Below are positions 56,080 through 64,000 of a DNA stretch of 64,000 nt, one piece after another. The notes under the pieces were generated by a model. The model was not told the origin of the DNA, did no database searches, and worked only from the letters and a program-made list of their open reading frames with translations. The translations under genes and the position numbers were made by a program. This DNA comes from DASUWK01 sp036378435 (lineage in GTDB: Bacteria > Chloroflexota > Dormibacteria > Dormibacterales > Dormibacteraceae). The DNA is taken from positions 21,956-85,955 of the forward strand of contig DASUWK010000067.1 in assembly GCA_036378435.1 (NCBI GenBank), read 5' to 3'. Each line of letters starts with the position of its first letter. The stretch's first letter is position 1.

Positions 56080-56695
56080 CGCCCTCGTCATCTTCAAGCC
56101 CGACTCGGCGCACCGGCTGGCGGCGCGCGCCGGCTTGTGGTCGTGGCTGGCCAGCGAGCGCGCGTGGAAGATCGAAGCGATCACCTGGTATCAGCCGCCG
56201 GCCGAGCTCATCGAGTCCCACTACGACTTCCTGCAGGGCCGTCCCTTCTTCCCCTGGCTGGTCGACTTCATGACGGCGCTCCCGGTCGCCGTGGGCCGGC
56301 TCAGTGCCGAGCCTGCGGCCTTGGAGCAGATGCGGTACGAGCTCGGCGAGACGCGGATCGCCGAGTCGCGGCCGGGCTCCCTGCGCGAGCGTTTCGGCAT
56401 CTTCGGCGGCTGCAACTGCCTCCACCTGTCCGACTCGCCGGAGACGGGCGGCCGCGAGGTGGAGATGTGGTCGCGCTGGTGCGACCTGTCAGGCGGGTCG
56501 AAGGTGGACCTGACGCCGGACGGTGACCGCCCCGATCACACCTACCAGCTGCGCTCGCTGGCGACCCAGATCAACGGCGGGCGCCACCTCGAGCTCGCGA
56601 TAACCGAGGTGAAGAGGCTGCTGAAGGAGGAGTCGGAACTGGAGGGCGAGGAGTTCGCCGCTCTCTCGCGCGTAGTCCTGGGCGCCTTCACCTAG
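56072..56695 (+). CDS. Divergent nucleoside diphosphate kinase-like protein
   Basis: The 207-residue protein has an NDK-like core: ALVIFKPDSAHR, ESHYDFLQGRPFFPWLVDFMT, and NCLHLSDSPETGGREVEMW, which matches NDK N-x-x-HGSDS-x-E with the catalytic His kept and Gly replaced by Leu. The RGD-F segment of NDKs is altered to RERFGIF, and about 70 extra residues follow. Activity is uncertain. It overlaps rarA by 8 nt. Confidence 0.75.
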   Translation: MSDALVIFKPDSAHRLAARAGLWSWLASERAWKIEAITWYQPPAELIESHYDFLQGRPFFPWLVDFMTALPVAVGRLSAEPAALEQMRYELGETRIAESRPGSLRERFGIFGGCNCLHLSDSPETGGREVEMWSRWCDLSGGSKVDLTPDGDRPDHTYQLRSLATQINGGRHLELAITEVKRLLKEESELEGEEFAALSRVVLGAFT

Positions 56696-56711
56696 AGCCC
56701 CCTCCCTCTGC

Positions 56712-56777
56712 GGGCCCGCGGCCGGCCCCGCGCCCCTTCGGACTCCTCGGATAGGGCCCGCGGCCGGCGGCGCGCCC
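56712..56777. repeat. Paired palindromes, 42-nt spacing (locus C)
   Basis: Two diverged copies of CCCGCGGCCGGCCGCGGG (56715-56732 and 56757-56774) have centres 42 nt apart. Both have changes only in the right arm. They fill the gap between two convergent genes, as expected of a bidirectional terminator or REP-like element. Confidence 0.75.
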
Positions 56778-56796
56778 CATCCGGCGCCGGGGCGTC

Positions 56797-57339
56797 CTAG
56801 TGGTCCTGCGTCTCCCGCGGCGGCTCCAGCCCCCGCTCCGGAGCCCCGCCCGTGGCCCCCTGCACCGTCACCACGTTGTTGAAGAGCTCCGAGTTGGGCA
56901 CCACGACGAGCGAGCCGTCGCCGGTGCGCAGGAACGTGACCCGCAGGCGCACCTCGGTCACCGTCCCGGACAGGGTGCCGATCGTCACGACGTCGCCCAC
57001 CCTGATGTTGCGTTCGAGCTGCACGTAGAACCCCGAGACGTAGTTCTTCAGCAGGTCCTGCACGCCGATCGAGGCGATGATCGTGCCGAGGATGAGTCCC
57101 GTGAGGGCCACCTGCTGGGATTCGAAGACCACGCCGAGGCCGATGAAGACGCCGAGGATGACCAGGCCCGCGGCGACCGCGCGGCCGGCCAGCTTCGCCA
57201 CGAGCTCCACGTCCGCCCGACCGCGGAGCACCCGCCGCAGCACCGCGGGTGAGAACCGGGCCAGCACCGAGAAGACGACGAAGATGCCGACGCCGATGAG
57301 CAGGAACCACCACAGCGGGGTCGGCACGGACGCGGCCAC
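56797..57339 (-). CDS. Small MscS-type mechanosensitive channel
   Basis: The 180-residue protein has two membrane segments, then the MscS pore-lining and beta-domain region (GLILGTIIASIGVQDLLKNYVSGFYVQLERNIRVGDVV, and GTVTEVRLRVTFLRTGDGSLVVVPNSELFNNVV). The C-terminal alpha/beta cytoplasmic domain is missing, so it is a minimal form. It probably gates in hypo-osmotic shock. The start is GTG 57339. Confidence 0.85.
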   Translation of the reverse strand: MAASVPTPLWWFLLIGVGIFVVFSVLARFSPAVLRRVLRGRADVELVAKLAGRAVAAGLVILGVFIGLGVVFESQQVALTGLILGTIIASIGVQDLLKNYVSGFYVQLERNIRVGDVVTIGTLSGTVTEVRLRVTFLRTGDGSLVVVPNSELFNNVVTVQGATGGAPERGLEPPRETQDH

Positions 57340-57364
57340 GGCCGGCCGGAGACCGAAGAAGCTG

Positions 57365-58096
57365 CTACTCGCCGCCGTTCTCGGCTGAGGCGTCGGGCTC
57401 CGTCGAGCCCTCTTTGGGCGCCTCGCCCGCGGCGCCTTCCTCGGCGGGCAGCTCCCCTGCCTCGGCGAGCGCCTCCGCCTCCAGGACCGCCGCGGCCTCG
57501 GCCTCGGCGGCCTCCTCGGCGGCCACCTCCATCGCCACCTTCTTCGGGGCGACCTTGACCACCAGCTCCTCGGGGTCCGTCTGGATCGTGACGCCCTCGG
57601 GCACCGCCACCTCGGAGACGCGGATGCCTGCTTCGAGCTCCTCCAGCCCGGACACGTCCACCTCGAACGACTCGGGGATGTCGGAGGGCAGGCACTCCAC
57701 TTTGAGCGTGTGGAGCGCGATCAGCAGGTCGCCGTCGTTCCGCTTGACCGCCGGCGACTCGCCGGTGATCACGATCGGGACGTCCACGCTGAGCTTGTCG
57801 CGTAGGTTGACCCGGTAGAGATCGACATGAATGGGACCCAGCTGGCGCGGATGCGTCTGCACCTCGCGCACCAGCACCTTCACCGCCCTCGCGCCGTCGA
57901 GCGCGAGATCGACGAGATGGGTATGGCCCGCCCGGGAGTAGATCGTCTGGAACTCCTTCTGGTCGAGCGCGATCGCCGTGGACTTGGACTGGTGTCCATA
58001 GAGCACGGCGGGCAGGGCGCCTTCGTGTCGAAGACGCCTCGAGCGCTTGCCTGTGATCTCGCGCGCGTGAGCGTTGAGCTTGAGAGAGGGGGCCAT
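57365..58096 (-). CDS. rplY: 50S ribosomal protein L25/general stress protein Ctc
   Basis: The 243-residue protein has the L25 5S-rRNA-binding domain (LNAHAREITGKRSRRLRHEGALPAVLYG, HTHLVDLALDG, HPRQLGPIHVDLYRVN). The TL5/CTC beta domain follows (VPIVITGESPAVKRNDGDLLI, CLPSDIPESFEVDVSGL). A Glu/Ala-rich tail of about 65 residues follows, longer than usual. It binds 5S rRNA in the large subunit. Confidence 0.95.
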   Translation of the reverse strand: MAPSLKLNAHAREITGKRSRRLRHEGALPAVLYGHQSKSTAIALDQKEFQTIYSRAGHTHLVDLALDGARAVKVLVREVQTHPRQLGPIHVDLYRVNLRDKLSVDVPIVITGESPAVKRNDGDLLIALHTLKVECLPSDIPESFEVDVSGLEELEAGIRVSEVAVPEGVTIQTDPEELVVKVAPKKVAMEVAAEEAAEAEAAAVLEAEALAEAGELPAEEGAAGEAPKEGSTEPDASAENGGE

Positions 58097-58165
58097 CGGA
58101 CCGAGGCTATGATATCGAAGCCTGCCGCCGGAACTTCCTCTGCGCGGACGCCGTTACACAGCTGA

Positions 58166-59512
58166 ATGACCTCACGCTCCAGATCACGCCGAACTCGACG
58201 CATCCTCGCCCTCACCACAGCCGCGGTCCTGGGCGTGCTGGCCGTGGTGGCAGTCCAGCTCGAGGTGGGCGCCACCGACGCCTCCAAGGTCTACCAGCTG
58301 GCCAAGGACCGGCTCGACGCGGCGCTCAGCCAGGCGGCCAACGCGGGGTACTCGGACCAGCAGCTGCAGCCCGTCATCGCCGGCGAGGACAGGTACACGA
58401 ACTCGACCGACCCGATCTGGGTGAGCGACCAGCCTGGCTACTACCAGCAGCGGGCGGACGCTATGAACCAGCTGCGAGTGCAGCTCGGCCAGCTCGAGTC
58501 CGCCGTGCTCGCCGACGAGAAGCAGTCCGTCACCACCGACCTTCAGAAGGCGGCGGACGAGCTGGGCCAGGCGACGGCCAATGGAGCCGACCCGGCCGAC
58601 CTCGACTCGCTCCACGCGGAGCTGTCGGCCGCCGAGTTCGCGGAGAGCTCGGCCCGCGAGCCCCGCGACTATGCCCCGATCGCGGACAAGGCAGGCGACG
58701 TCTTCAACCGCGCTCAGCAGCTGGTCGGCGCCCAGGCAGCCGACCTGGCGAGCATCCAGTCGTCGGCCACGACGCTCCAGGCTCAGCTGGCCTCGGACCC
58801 GGCCAAGCTGAAGCAGGCGGCTCAGAAGGCGATCGCGACAGGACGCAACGACGCGAGCGTCGCCGCCTACCTGAAGCTCACGGCCGTCTCGCGTCCGTAT
58901 CACCAGCTCGAGCGCTACCAGTCACTGCTGACGGCCGCCGGCACCGACCCCGCGAAGCTGGCCGTGGCGGCGGCGGGGGCGCAGCACTACCAGCAGGCGA
59001 TCCACGACACGCTGCTCGCGAACCTGCCCAAGAAGGCGATCGTCATCTCGTGGCAGGCCGAGGAGCTGTGGGCCTACGAGAACGGCAAGCAGGTGCAGGA
59101 CACGCTGGTCACCACCGGCCGGCCGCAGCTGCCGACCGACATCGGCGCGATGAAGGTGCTGTCCAAGAACTCGCCCTGGACGATGCGGTCGCCGTGGCCG
59201 CGCAGCTCGCCGTGGTACTACCCACCGACGACGGTGCAGATGGCGATCTGGTTCACCGACACGGGCGAGTCGATGCACGACGCGTACTGGGAGCCGGACT
59301 GGGCCCTGGGCCCCAACAGCCAGTACGGCGGCTATGCAAGTCACGGCTGCGTGCACGTGCCCTACACCGTGGAAAAGTTCCTCTACAACTGGACTGAGAT
59401 CGGGACGCCGGTGGTCGTCATCCCCGGCGACGGCAGTACCGTGGCGAACCAGGTCGCCCAGATATCAGTCGACGCGAATGGGGAGCCGACCACCGGCCCG
59501 AAAGGCGTCTAG
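58166..59512 (+). CDS. L,D-transpeptidase (YkuD) with long helical N-terminal domain
   Basis: The 448-residue protein has a signal anchor (ILALTTAAVLGVLAVVAVQL) and about 250 residues of Ala/Gln-rich helices, probably coiled coil. A YkuD domain follows (AIVISWQAEELWAYENGKQVQDTLVTTGRP) with the active site HDAYWEPDWALG...YASHGCVHVP (His, Ser-His-Gly-Cys). It makes 3-3 peptidoglycan cross-links or attaches proteins outside the membrane. Confidence 0.9.
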   Translation: MTSRSRSRRTRRILALTTAAVLGVLAVVAVQLEVGATDASKVYQLAKDRLDAALSQAANAGYSDQQLQPVIAGEDRYTNSTDPIWVSDQPGYYQQRADAMNQLRVQLGQLESAVLADEKQSVTTDLQKAADELGQATANGADPADLDSLHAELSAAEFAESSAREPRDYAPIADKAGDVFNRAQQLVGAQAADLASIQSSATTLQAQLASDPAKLKQAAQKAIATGRNDASVAAYLKLTAVSRPYHQLERYQSLLTAAGTDPAKLAVAAAGAQHYQQAIHDTLLANLPKKAIVISWQAEELWAYENGKQVQDTLVTTGRPQLPTDIGAMKVLSKNSPWTMRSPWPRSSPWYYPPTTVQMAIWFTDTGESMHDAYWEPDWALGPNSQYGGYASHGCVHVPYTVEKFLYNWTEIGTPVVVIPGDGSTVANQVAQISVDANGEPTTGPKGV

Positions 59513-59513
59513 C

Positions 59514-59528
59514 GCCCTAACCTAGGGC
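59514..59528. terminator. GCCCTA-ACC-TAGGGC hairpin between convergent genes
   Basis: A 6-bp perfect stem with a 3-nt loop follows the L,D-transpeptidase stop by 1 nt. It includes the stop of the convergent CsbD gene in its right arm. Confidence 0.4.
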
Positions 59529-59698
59529 TGGCGAGCCCCGTCGCCGCGGAGGTCCTTCTCCACTGCCCGGCGTGCGTCGCGCACCTGGTCCTTGGCCTCG
59601 CCGAGCTTCTGGCGGCCCTTGCCCTTGGCCTCTTCGCCGGGCTGCCCCAGCGCCTTGCCCTTGAGCTCCTCGACTTTCCCCTTTGCCTTGTCCTTCAT
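59522..59698 (-). CDS. CsbD family stress protein
   Basis: ATG at 59698, preceded by AGGAGG, gives 58 residues: MKDKAKGKVEELKGKALGQ, then Lys/Glu-rich helices (GKGRQKLGEAKDQVRDARRAVEKDL). This is the CsbD-like pattern of small, abundant general-stress proteins of unknown mechanism. The longer frame to 60130 is not needed. Confidence 0.85.
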   Translation of the reverse strand: MKDKAKGKVEELKGKALGQPGEEAKGKGRQKLGEAKDQVRDARRAVEKDLRGDGARQP

Positions 59699-59724
59699 CG
59701 ATTCGAACCTCCTATGCGATCTCT

Positions 59725-60135
59725 CTAAGCGACTTCCGGCCGGCCGCGCTCTGCCTCTAGCCGAAGGTCCTTGCCGCAGGCGTCGTCGACGATCGCCTGG
59801 TAGTGCTGCATGGCCCGATGCATCCCATCGGCCCGGCCTCCCCGCGACAGCCGCCGCGCCTCGCGCAGCTCCCGAGGCATCACGCGCTCGTGGTGCATCT
59901 CCGCGCCGCGCTCGCTGAGGATCGAGACCGCGAGCTGGTCGGCTTCGCGGAGCGCCTCGCGCGGCTCGTCGATGAACCGGGTTTCGATCACCCGCCAGCG
60001 CTCCGCGGAGCGCCGCCGGGACTCGTCCGACAGGTCGTTCAGGTGGAGCCTGCCCGAGCGTCCCCGGACCAGCCCCCAGATCAACGTCACGATCAGCAGG
60101 ACGGCGATCGCGACTACTACCACGATCCACTGCAT
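59725..60135 (-). CDS. Membrane-anchored hypothetical protein
   Basis: The 136-residue protein has one N-terminal membrane helix (WIVVVVAIAVLLIVTLIWGLV) and a charged helical domain (DESRRRSAERWRVIETRFIDEPREALREADQLAVSIL). The block RWRxIExxFVDxPxxAVxxAD is common in actinobacterial membrane proteins as I recall. It is upstream of the CsbD gene on the same strand. The function is unknown. Confidence 0.7.
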   Translation of the reverse strand: MQWIVVVVAIAVLLIVTLIWGLVRGRSGRLHLNDLSDESRRRSAERWRVIETRFIDEPREALREADQLAVSILSERGAEMHHERVMPRELREARRLSRGGRADGMHRAMQHYQAIVDDACGKDLRLEAERGRPEVA

Positions 60136-60211
60136 TCGATTAAACCTCCTTTGGTGACAACGCTGCTATCGCGTTATCTACCAGCCAGAGGCTACGCCGT
60201 CAAATCGAGGG

Positions 60212-60619
60212 TCAGCTTTCGGGGAACTTTTGGTGCAGCCAGTCGACGATCGCTTGGAGCGGCGTGCCGGGGCCGAAGATCTCAGCCACGCCCATCTCCT
60301 TCAACTCGGGGATGTCGTCCTCCGGGATGATGCCGCCGGCGAACAGCAGGATGTCCGCCGCCTGCTTGGCCTTCAGCACCTCGAGGGTCCGCGGGATCAG
60401 CGTCATGTGGGCGCCCGACAGCAAGGAGAGGCCGATGACCTGAGCGTCCTCCTGCAGCGCGGCCTCGACGACCATCTCGGGCGTCTGCCGCAGCCCCGTG
60501 TAGATGACCTCGAAACCCGCGTCGCGCAGCGCGCGCGCCACCACCTTGACACCGCGGTCGTGACCGTCGAGGCCCACCTTGGCCAGCACGATCCGGACCG
60601 GCCGCACGCGCGTCGCCAT
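60212..60619 (-). CDS. Methylmalonyl-CoA mutase B12-binding subunit
   Basis: ATG at 60619 overlaps the large-subunit stop (TGATG) and gives 135 residues. The cobalamin motif is VLAKVGLDGHDRGVKVVARAL (DxHxxG, His as lower ligand), followed by GLSLLSGAHMTL and LLFAGGIIPEDDIPEL. Together with the catalytic subunit it forms a split mutase like those of archaea and Chloroflexi. Confidence 0.9.
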   Translation of the reverse strand: MATRVRPVRIVLAKVGLDGHDRGVKVVARALRDAGFEVIYTGLRQTPEMVVEAALQEDAQVIGLSLLSGAHMTLIPRTLEVLKAKQAADILLFAGGIIPEDDIPELKEMGVAEIFGPGTPLQAIVDWLHQKFPES

Positions 60620-62208
60620 CAAATAATTGCCTGTTCCGTGTAGAGGCCGAAGACGTCCACCAGCGTGCCCATGATCTCGCCCTCGGTCGCGTAGGCCCGT
60701 ACCGCGTCGAGAATGTGCGGCATCAAGTTCTCGGTGGGCGATTGCGCCGCGCGGCGCAGCGTGTCCAGCGACTTGGTGCAGCGCGCCTGGTCGCGCTTGG
60801 CGCGCACCTGACGCACACGTTCGACCTGCCGCTGCTCGGCCTCGGGCGTGATGCGCAGGATGTCCAGCTCCTCGTCCTCGTTCCCGGCCTGGAACTCGTT
60901 GACGCCCACGATGACGCGCCGCTTGCGCTCTAGCTCCTGCTGGTATCGGAACGAGGCGTCCGCGATCTCCTTCTGGAAGAAGCCCTGCTCGATGGCGGGG
61001 ATCACGCCGCCGAGCTCGTCGATGCGCCGGAAGTATTCCTCGGCCTCGACCTCCATGCGATCGGTGAGCGCCTCTACGAAGTAGGAACCGCCCAGCGGAT
61101 CGACCGTGTTCGCGGCGCCGCTCTCGAAGGCGAGCACCTGCTGCGTGCGAAGCGCGATCCGCGCCGCCTTGTCCGACGGCAGCGCGAGCACCTCGTCCAT
61201 AGCGTTGGTGTGCAGAGACTGCGTGCCACCGAGGACGGCGGCCATCGCCTCGACGGCGGTGCGGGCGATGTTCACCTCGGGCTGCTGCGCGGTCAGCGAG
61301 ACGCCGGCGGTCTGCGTGTGGAAGCGCAGCTTCCAGGACCGCGGGTCGCGGGCGCCGTAGCGCTCCTTCATGTGGCGAGCCCAGATGCGGCGCGCCGCGC
61401 GGAACTTCGCGATCTCCTCGAAGAAGTCGATGTGCGCGTCGAAGAAGAAGGAGAGGCGCGGGGCGAACTCGTCGATCTTCAGGCCGCGCTCGAGCGTCGC
61501 GTCGACGTAGGCGAAGCCGTCCGCGAGCGTGAAGGCCAGCTCCTGAGCGGCGGTCGAGCCTGCTTCCCGGATGTGATAGCCGCTGACGCTGACGGTGTTC
61601 CAGCGCGGCACCTCGCGAGTGCAGAACTCGATCGTGTCGACCACCAGCCGCATCGACGGCTCGGGCGGGAAGATGTACTCCTTCTGGGCGATGTACTCCT
61701 TCAGGATGTCGTTCTGAAGCGTCCCGCCGACGTCTGAGAGAGCGACGCCCTGCTTCTCGGCGACGGCGAGGTACATCGCGAGCAGGATCGCGGCCGGCGA
61801 GTTGATGGTCATCGACGTCGTGATCTCGCCCAGGGGGATCCCGTCAAGCAGGATCTCCATGTCGGCGAGCGAGTCGATGGCCACGCCGCAGTGCCCGATC
61901 TCGCCGCGACTGGTCGGCGCGTCCGAGTCCTGGCCCATCAGCGTCGGCATGTCGAAGGCGACTGAGAGGCCGTTCTGTCCGTTGGCGAGCAGGTAGTGGT
62001 AGCGCCGGTTGGTCTCCTCGGCGGTGCCGAAGCCCGAGAACTGACGCATCGTCCAGAGGCGGCCCCGGTACCCGGTCTCGTGGATGCCGCGCGTGTACGG
62101 GAACTCGCCCGGCCGCTCCTCCGGCCGCTGTGGCAGGTCGGCGGAGGTGTAGAGCGGCTGGATCGGCAGCCCGGAGATCGTCGAAGTCTCGAGGTCCTCG
62201 CGCTTCAC
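60619..62208 (-). CDS. Methylmalonyl-CoA mutase large (catalytic) subunit
   Basis: GTG at 62208 gives 529 residues with the mutase TIM-barrel blocks: PYTRGIHETGYRGRLWTMRQFSGFGTAEETNRRY, SVAFDMPTLMG, SGYHIREAGSTAAQELAF, RFHTQTAGVSLTAQQPEVNIAR and GGTQSLHTNAMDE. The B12-binding domain is absent here and encoded next door. It isomerises methylmalonyl-CoA and succinyl-CoA. It starts 7 nt after the meaB stop. Confidence 0.95.
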   Translation of the reverse strand: MKREDLETSTISGLPIQPLYTSADLPQRPEERPGEFPYTRGIHETGYRGRLWTMRQFSGFGTAEETNRRYHYLLANGQNGLSVAFDMPTLMGQDSDAPTSRGEIGHCGVAIDSLADMEILLDGIPLGEITTSMTINSPAAILLAMYLAVAEKQGVALSDVGGTLQNDILKEYIAQKEYIFPPEPSMRLVVDTIEFCTREVPRWNTVSVSGYHIREAGSTAAQELAFTLADGFAYVDATLERGLKIDEFAPRLSFFFDAHIDFFEEIAKFRAARRIWARHMKERYGARDPRSWKLRFHTQTAGVSLTAQQPEVNIARTAVEAMAAVLGGTQSLHTNAMDEVLALPSDKAARIALRTQQVLAFESGAANTVDPLGGSYFVEALTDRMEVEAEEYFRRIDELGGVIPAIEQGFFQKEIADASFRYQQELERKRRVIVGVNEFQAGNEDEELDILRITPEAEQRQVERVRQVRAKRDQARCTKSLDTLRRAAQSPTENLMPHILDAVRAYATEGEIMGTLVDVFGLYTEQAII

Positions 62209-62215
62209 GAAGTCA

Positions 62216-63142
62216 TTATTTCCCCAGCCGCGACAAAATCTCATCAGCCGCGGCGTACGGCAGCCCCTCTTCGGTGAGCTTGCGCGCGATCCCGCTGTCC
62301 CGCTCGAGCAGCTCGCGGGCCTGGTCGCGGGCCCATTCGGAGACGACGTCCGCCGCCTCGTCACGCAGGCGCTGCTCCGCCAGCTTCTCCCCCTCCCCGC
62401 TCGTGCGCAGGTGCTCGCGGTGCTTGTCCAGCGCGGCCACCAGGTCCTCGACGCCCTGCTGCTTGACCGCTGTCATGGCCACGATCGGCGGCTTCCAGGC
62501 GAGCTTGGGGCCCATGTTCAGCATGCCGCGGATCTCCTGCATCGTCCGCTGCGCGCCGGGCAGGTCGGCCTTGTTCACGACGTAGACGTCCGCTATCTCC
62601 ATGATCCCGGCCTTGAACATCTGCACGCTGTCCCCCAGGCCAGGGGTGAGGACGACGACTGTGGTGTCGGCGATGGCGGCCACCTCGAGCTCCGACTGCC
62701 CGACGCCGACCGTCTCGAGCACGACACGTTCGAAGCCGAAAGCGCCCAGCAGCCGGATCGTCTCGCGCGTCGCGACCGACAGGCCGCCGAGGTGGCCCCG
62801 CGCGCCCATGCTGCGGATGTAGACGCGTTCGTCCAGCGCGTGGCGCTGCATGCGGATGCGGTCCCCGAGCAGCGCGCCGCCCGAGTAGGGCGAGTTGGGG
62901 TCCACGGCCAGCACCGCCACCGACTGGTCGTGCTTGCGCCACCAGGTGACCAGCGCGTCCACGATCGTCGACTTGCCCGTGCCGGGCGCGCCGGTGAAGC
63001 CCACGACCGGCGGCCGGTCGAGCCGGTCGCGCAGGCCCTCGAACAGCTCGCGGACGGCCGGGTCGCGGCGCTCGACCATCGAGATGGCCCGCGCCAGCGC
63101 GCGGATGCTCCCCTTCTTGAAGTCCGCCAGGACTGACTCCAC
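62216..63142 (-). CDS. meaB: Methylmalonyl-CoA mutase-associated GTPase MeaB
   Basis: GTG at 63142 gives 308 residues of the MeaB/ArgK family: Walker A (VGFTGAPGTGKSTIVDAL), AVDPNSPYSGGALLGDRIRM, ETVGVGQSELEVA and NKAD in YVVNKADLPGA. It protects and reloads the mutase with adenosylcobalamin. It is first of three genes meaB-mcmA1-mcmA2 behind the LCP gene. Confidence 0.95.
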   Translation of the reverse strand: MESVLADFKKGSIRALARAISMVERRDPAVRELFEGLRDRLDRPPVVGFTGAPGTGKSTIVDALVTWWRKHDQSVAVLAVDPNSPYSGGALLGDRIRMQRHALDERVYIRSMGARGHLGGLSVATRETIRLLGAFGFERVVLETVGVGQSELEVAAIADTTVVVLTPGLGDSVQMFKAGIMEIADVYVVNKADLPGAQRTMQEIRGMLNMGPKLAWKPPIVAMTAVKQQGVEDLVAALDKHREHLRTSGEGEKLAEQRLRDEAADVVSEWARDQARELLERDSGIARKLTEEGLPYAAADEILSRLGK

Positions 63143-63156
63143 GTCAGTCCGGGACG

Positions 63157-64000
63157 TTACTGAAGTCCGAGCCAGTGGCGGGCGTAGTCGCGGCCCAGCA
63201 CCACCACGATGCCTGTCGTCTGCTGGCCCGAGGCGGCTGACGGGTCCTGGCTCACGACGGGCAGCCCGAAGAAGTTGTGCATCCACTCGATCAGGGACGG
63301 GTACTTGCCGTTGGTGTTGTCGACGATGTAGCCCTGCGCCTCGTAGTAGTGGCGCACTCCCGGGACGACGTTGAAGCCCAGCGGCTTCAGGATCGCCGTG
63401 ACCCGGTCGCCGAGGTCGCTGGTGTTGAGGCTGGCGTTGGCGATCTGGATCGGCACGTGGCCGACCAGCGCGCTTCGCGGCACGAGGTCGTTCTGGAAGT
63501 AGGTGTGGATGACGCTGTAGGTCTGGTCGATCGGGCAGAGCACGTACGTGTAGTACGGGCCGCAGCTGTCCTGCTGCGCGTAGTAGCCGGCCAGCAAGTC
63601 GGTGTCCGTGAGCGCCAGGTGCTCGATGCCCGAGTCCTGGATGCCGCCGGCGGTCGAATAGAGCGCGGTCAGGTCGCCGAACGACAGGTCGGTGGTGAAG
63701 TTCTGCTGGAGCGCGCTCATCAGCTGCGGAGCCCGCGTCAGGCCGTTGACGCTCAGGGCCTGCTTGCGAATTGCCGAGAGGATCAGCTGCTGCCTGCGGG
63801 CCCGCCCGAAGTCGGTGGCCTGGTCGGGCTCGATCGCGTGCCGGGAGCGCGCGATCTCGAGCGTCTGCTCACCGTTGTACTTGGCGCAGCCCGCCGGGTA
63901 GCTGATCGTCCGGATGCCGTGAAGGCGCGGGTACTGGTGATCGATCAACGGCTCGCTGAGACAGATGGTCACGCCACCGAGCGCGTCGACCAGGTCGCGG
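63157..64000 (-). CDS. LytR-CpsA-Psr (LCP) family protein, N-terminus beyond window
   Basis: The frame is open to the right edge. It contains LCP blocks (DLVDALGGVTICL, YPAGCAKYNGEQTLEIARSRHA, QATDFGRARRQQLILSAIRKQAL) and a LytR C-terminal domain (PIQIANASLNTSDLGDRVTAILKPLGFNV). LCP enzymes attach glycopolymers to peptidoglycan outside the membrane. The first part, with the membrane anchor, is missing only because of the window end. Confidence 0.85.
   Translation of the reverse strand, partial: RDLVDALGGVTICLSEPLIDHQYPRLHGIRTISYPAGCAKYNGEQTLEIARSRHAIEPDQATDFGRARRQQLILSAIRKQALSVNGLTRAPQLMSALQQNFTTDLSFGDLTALYSTAGGIQDSGIEHLALTDTDLLAGYYAQQDSCGPYYTYVLCPIDQTYSVIHTYFQNDLVPRSALVGHVPIQIANASLNTSDLGDRVTAILKPLGFNVVPGVRHYYEAQGYIVDNTNGKYPSLIEWMHNFFGLPVVSQDPSAASGQQTTGIVVVLGRDYARHWLGLQ

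Overview
The window is about 70% GC. It is densely packed with short or overlapping intergenic junctions and uses many GTG and TTG starts; several genes look leaderless (a -10-like hexamer about 7-12 nt before the start codon). The gene set points to a free-living aerobic high-GC soil-type bacterium. It includes an actinobacterial-style three-gene succinate dehydrogenase, a second FrdABCD-type complex, a complete Ccm cytochrome c maturation operon, two-subunit methylmalonyl-CoA mutase with MeaB, an F420/LLM-type oxidoreductase, LCP and L,D-transpeptidase wall enzymes, a CTC-type L25 and RarA. A Dormibacterota/Chloroflexota or deep actinobacterial lineage is my best guess, but no rRNA or single marker here settles it.

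Layout. 1-7.3 kb is rich in metal- and thiol-related genes: a mercury-type MerR with its operator and two small downstream genes, a PadR regulator with a divergent DUF6176-like gene, a Cys-rich SufR/ArsR-like regulator, two tandem paralogous Cys-rich miniproteins, a DUF2231-Rieske fusion, and a COG0701 permease with a His-rich tail. 7.3-9.4 kb holds small accessory genes. 9.4-11.2 kb has tRNA-Pro(CGG), a ParE-like/RHH toxin-antitoxin pair and an N-terminally truncated tyrosine integrase. 11.2-13.9 kb has a thioesterase operon and a secreted Kelch/PKD protein. 13.9-25 kb carries a crotonase, a phosphatase, the Sdh operon, a hydrolase, an NRAMP-related transporter and the Frd operon. 25-34.4 kb has redox enzymes, a degenerate PfkB-fold protein, a zinc-ribbon protein, infA, plsC, a LarA-like enzyme, an alcohol dehydrogenase and an acyl-CoA reductase-HAD fusion. 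34.4-46 kb holds secreted and wall proteins, Nudix hydrolases, HtrA, upp, a DtxR regulator diverging from a ZIP transporter, and flavoenzymes. 46.2-54.8 kb is one long minus-strand run: GGDEF-like, phosphatase, GH1, LLM oxidoreductase, then ccmG-E-F-(I-like)-A-B-C-D. 54.9-64 kb has rarA, an NDK-like gene, MscS, L25, an L,D-transpeptidase, CsbD, and mcmA2/mcmA1/meaB next to a partial LCP gene.

Most notable signals. (1) Two tandem Cys-rich miniproteins (7 and 8 Cys) sit behind a Cys-containing regulator. (2) Paired GC-rich palindromes occur at four loci with the same 42-nt centre-to-centre spacing; one pair lies inside the 3' end of a gene and supplies its C-terminus. (3) CcmE has Cys instead of the heme-binding His and the operon has no recognisable CcmH. 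(4) A mercury-type MerR controls a cassette with no recognisable merA or merT. (5) Catalytic residues are missing in the PfkB-like, GGDEF-like, crotonase and NRAMP-like proteins.
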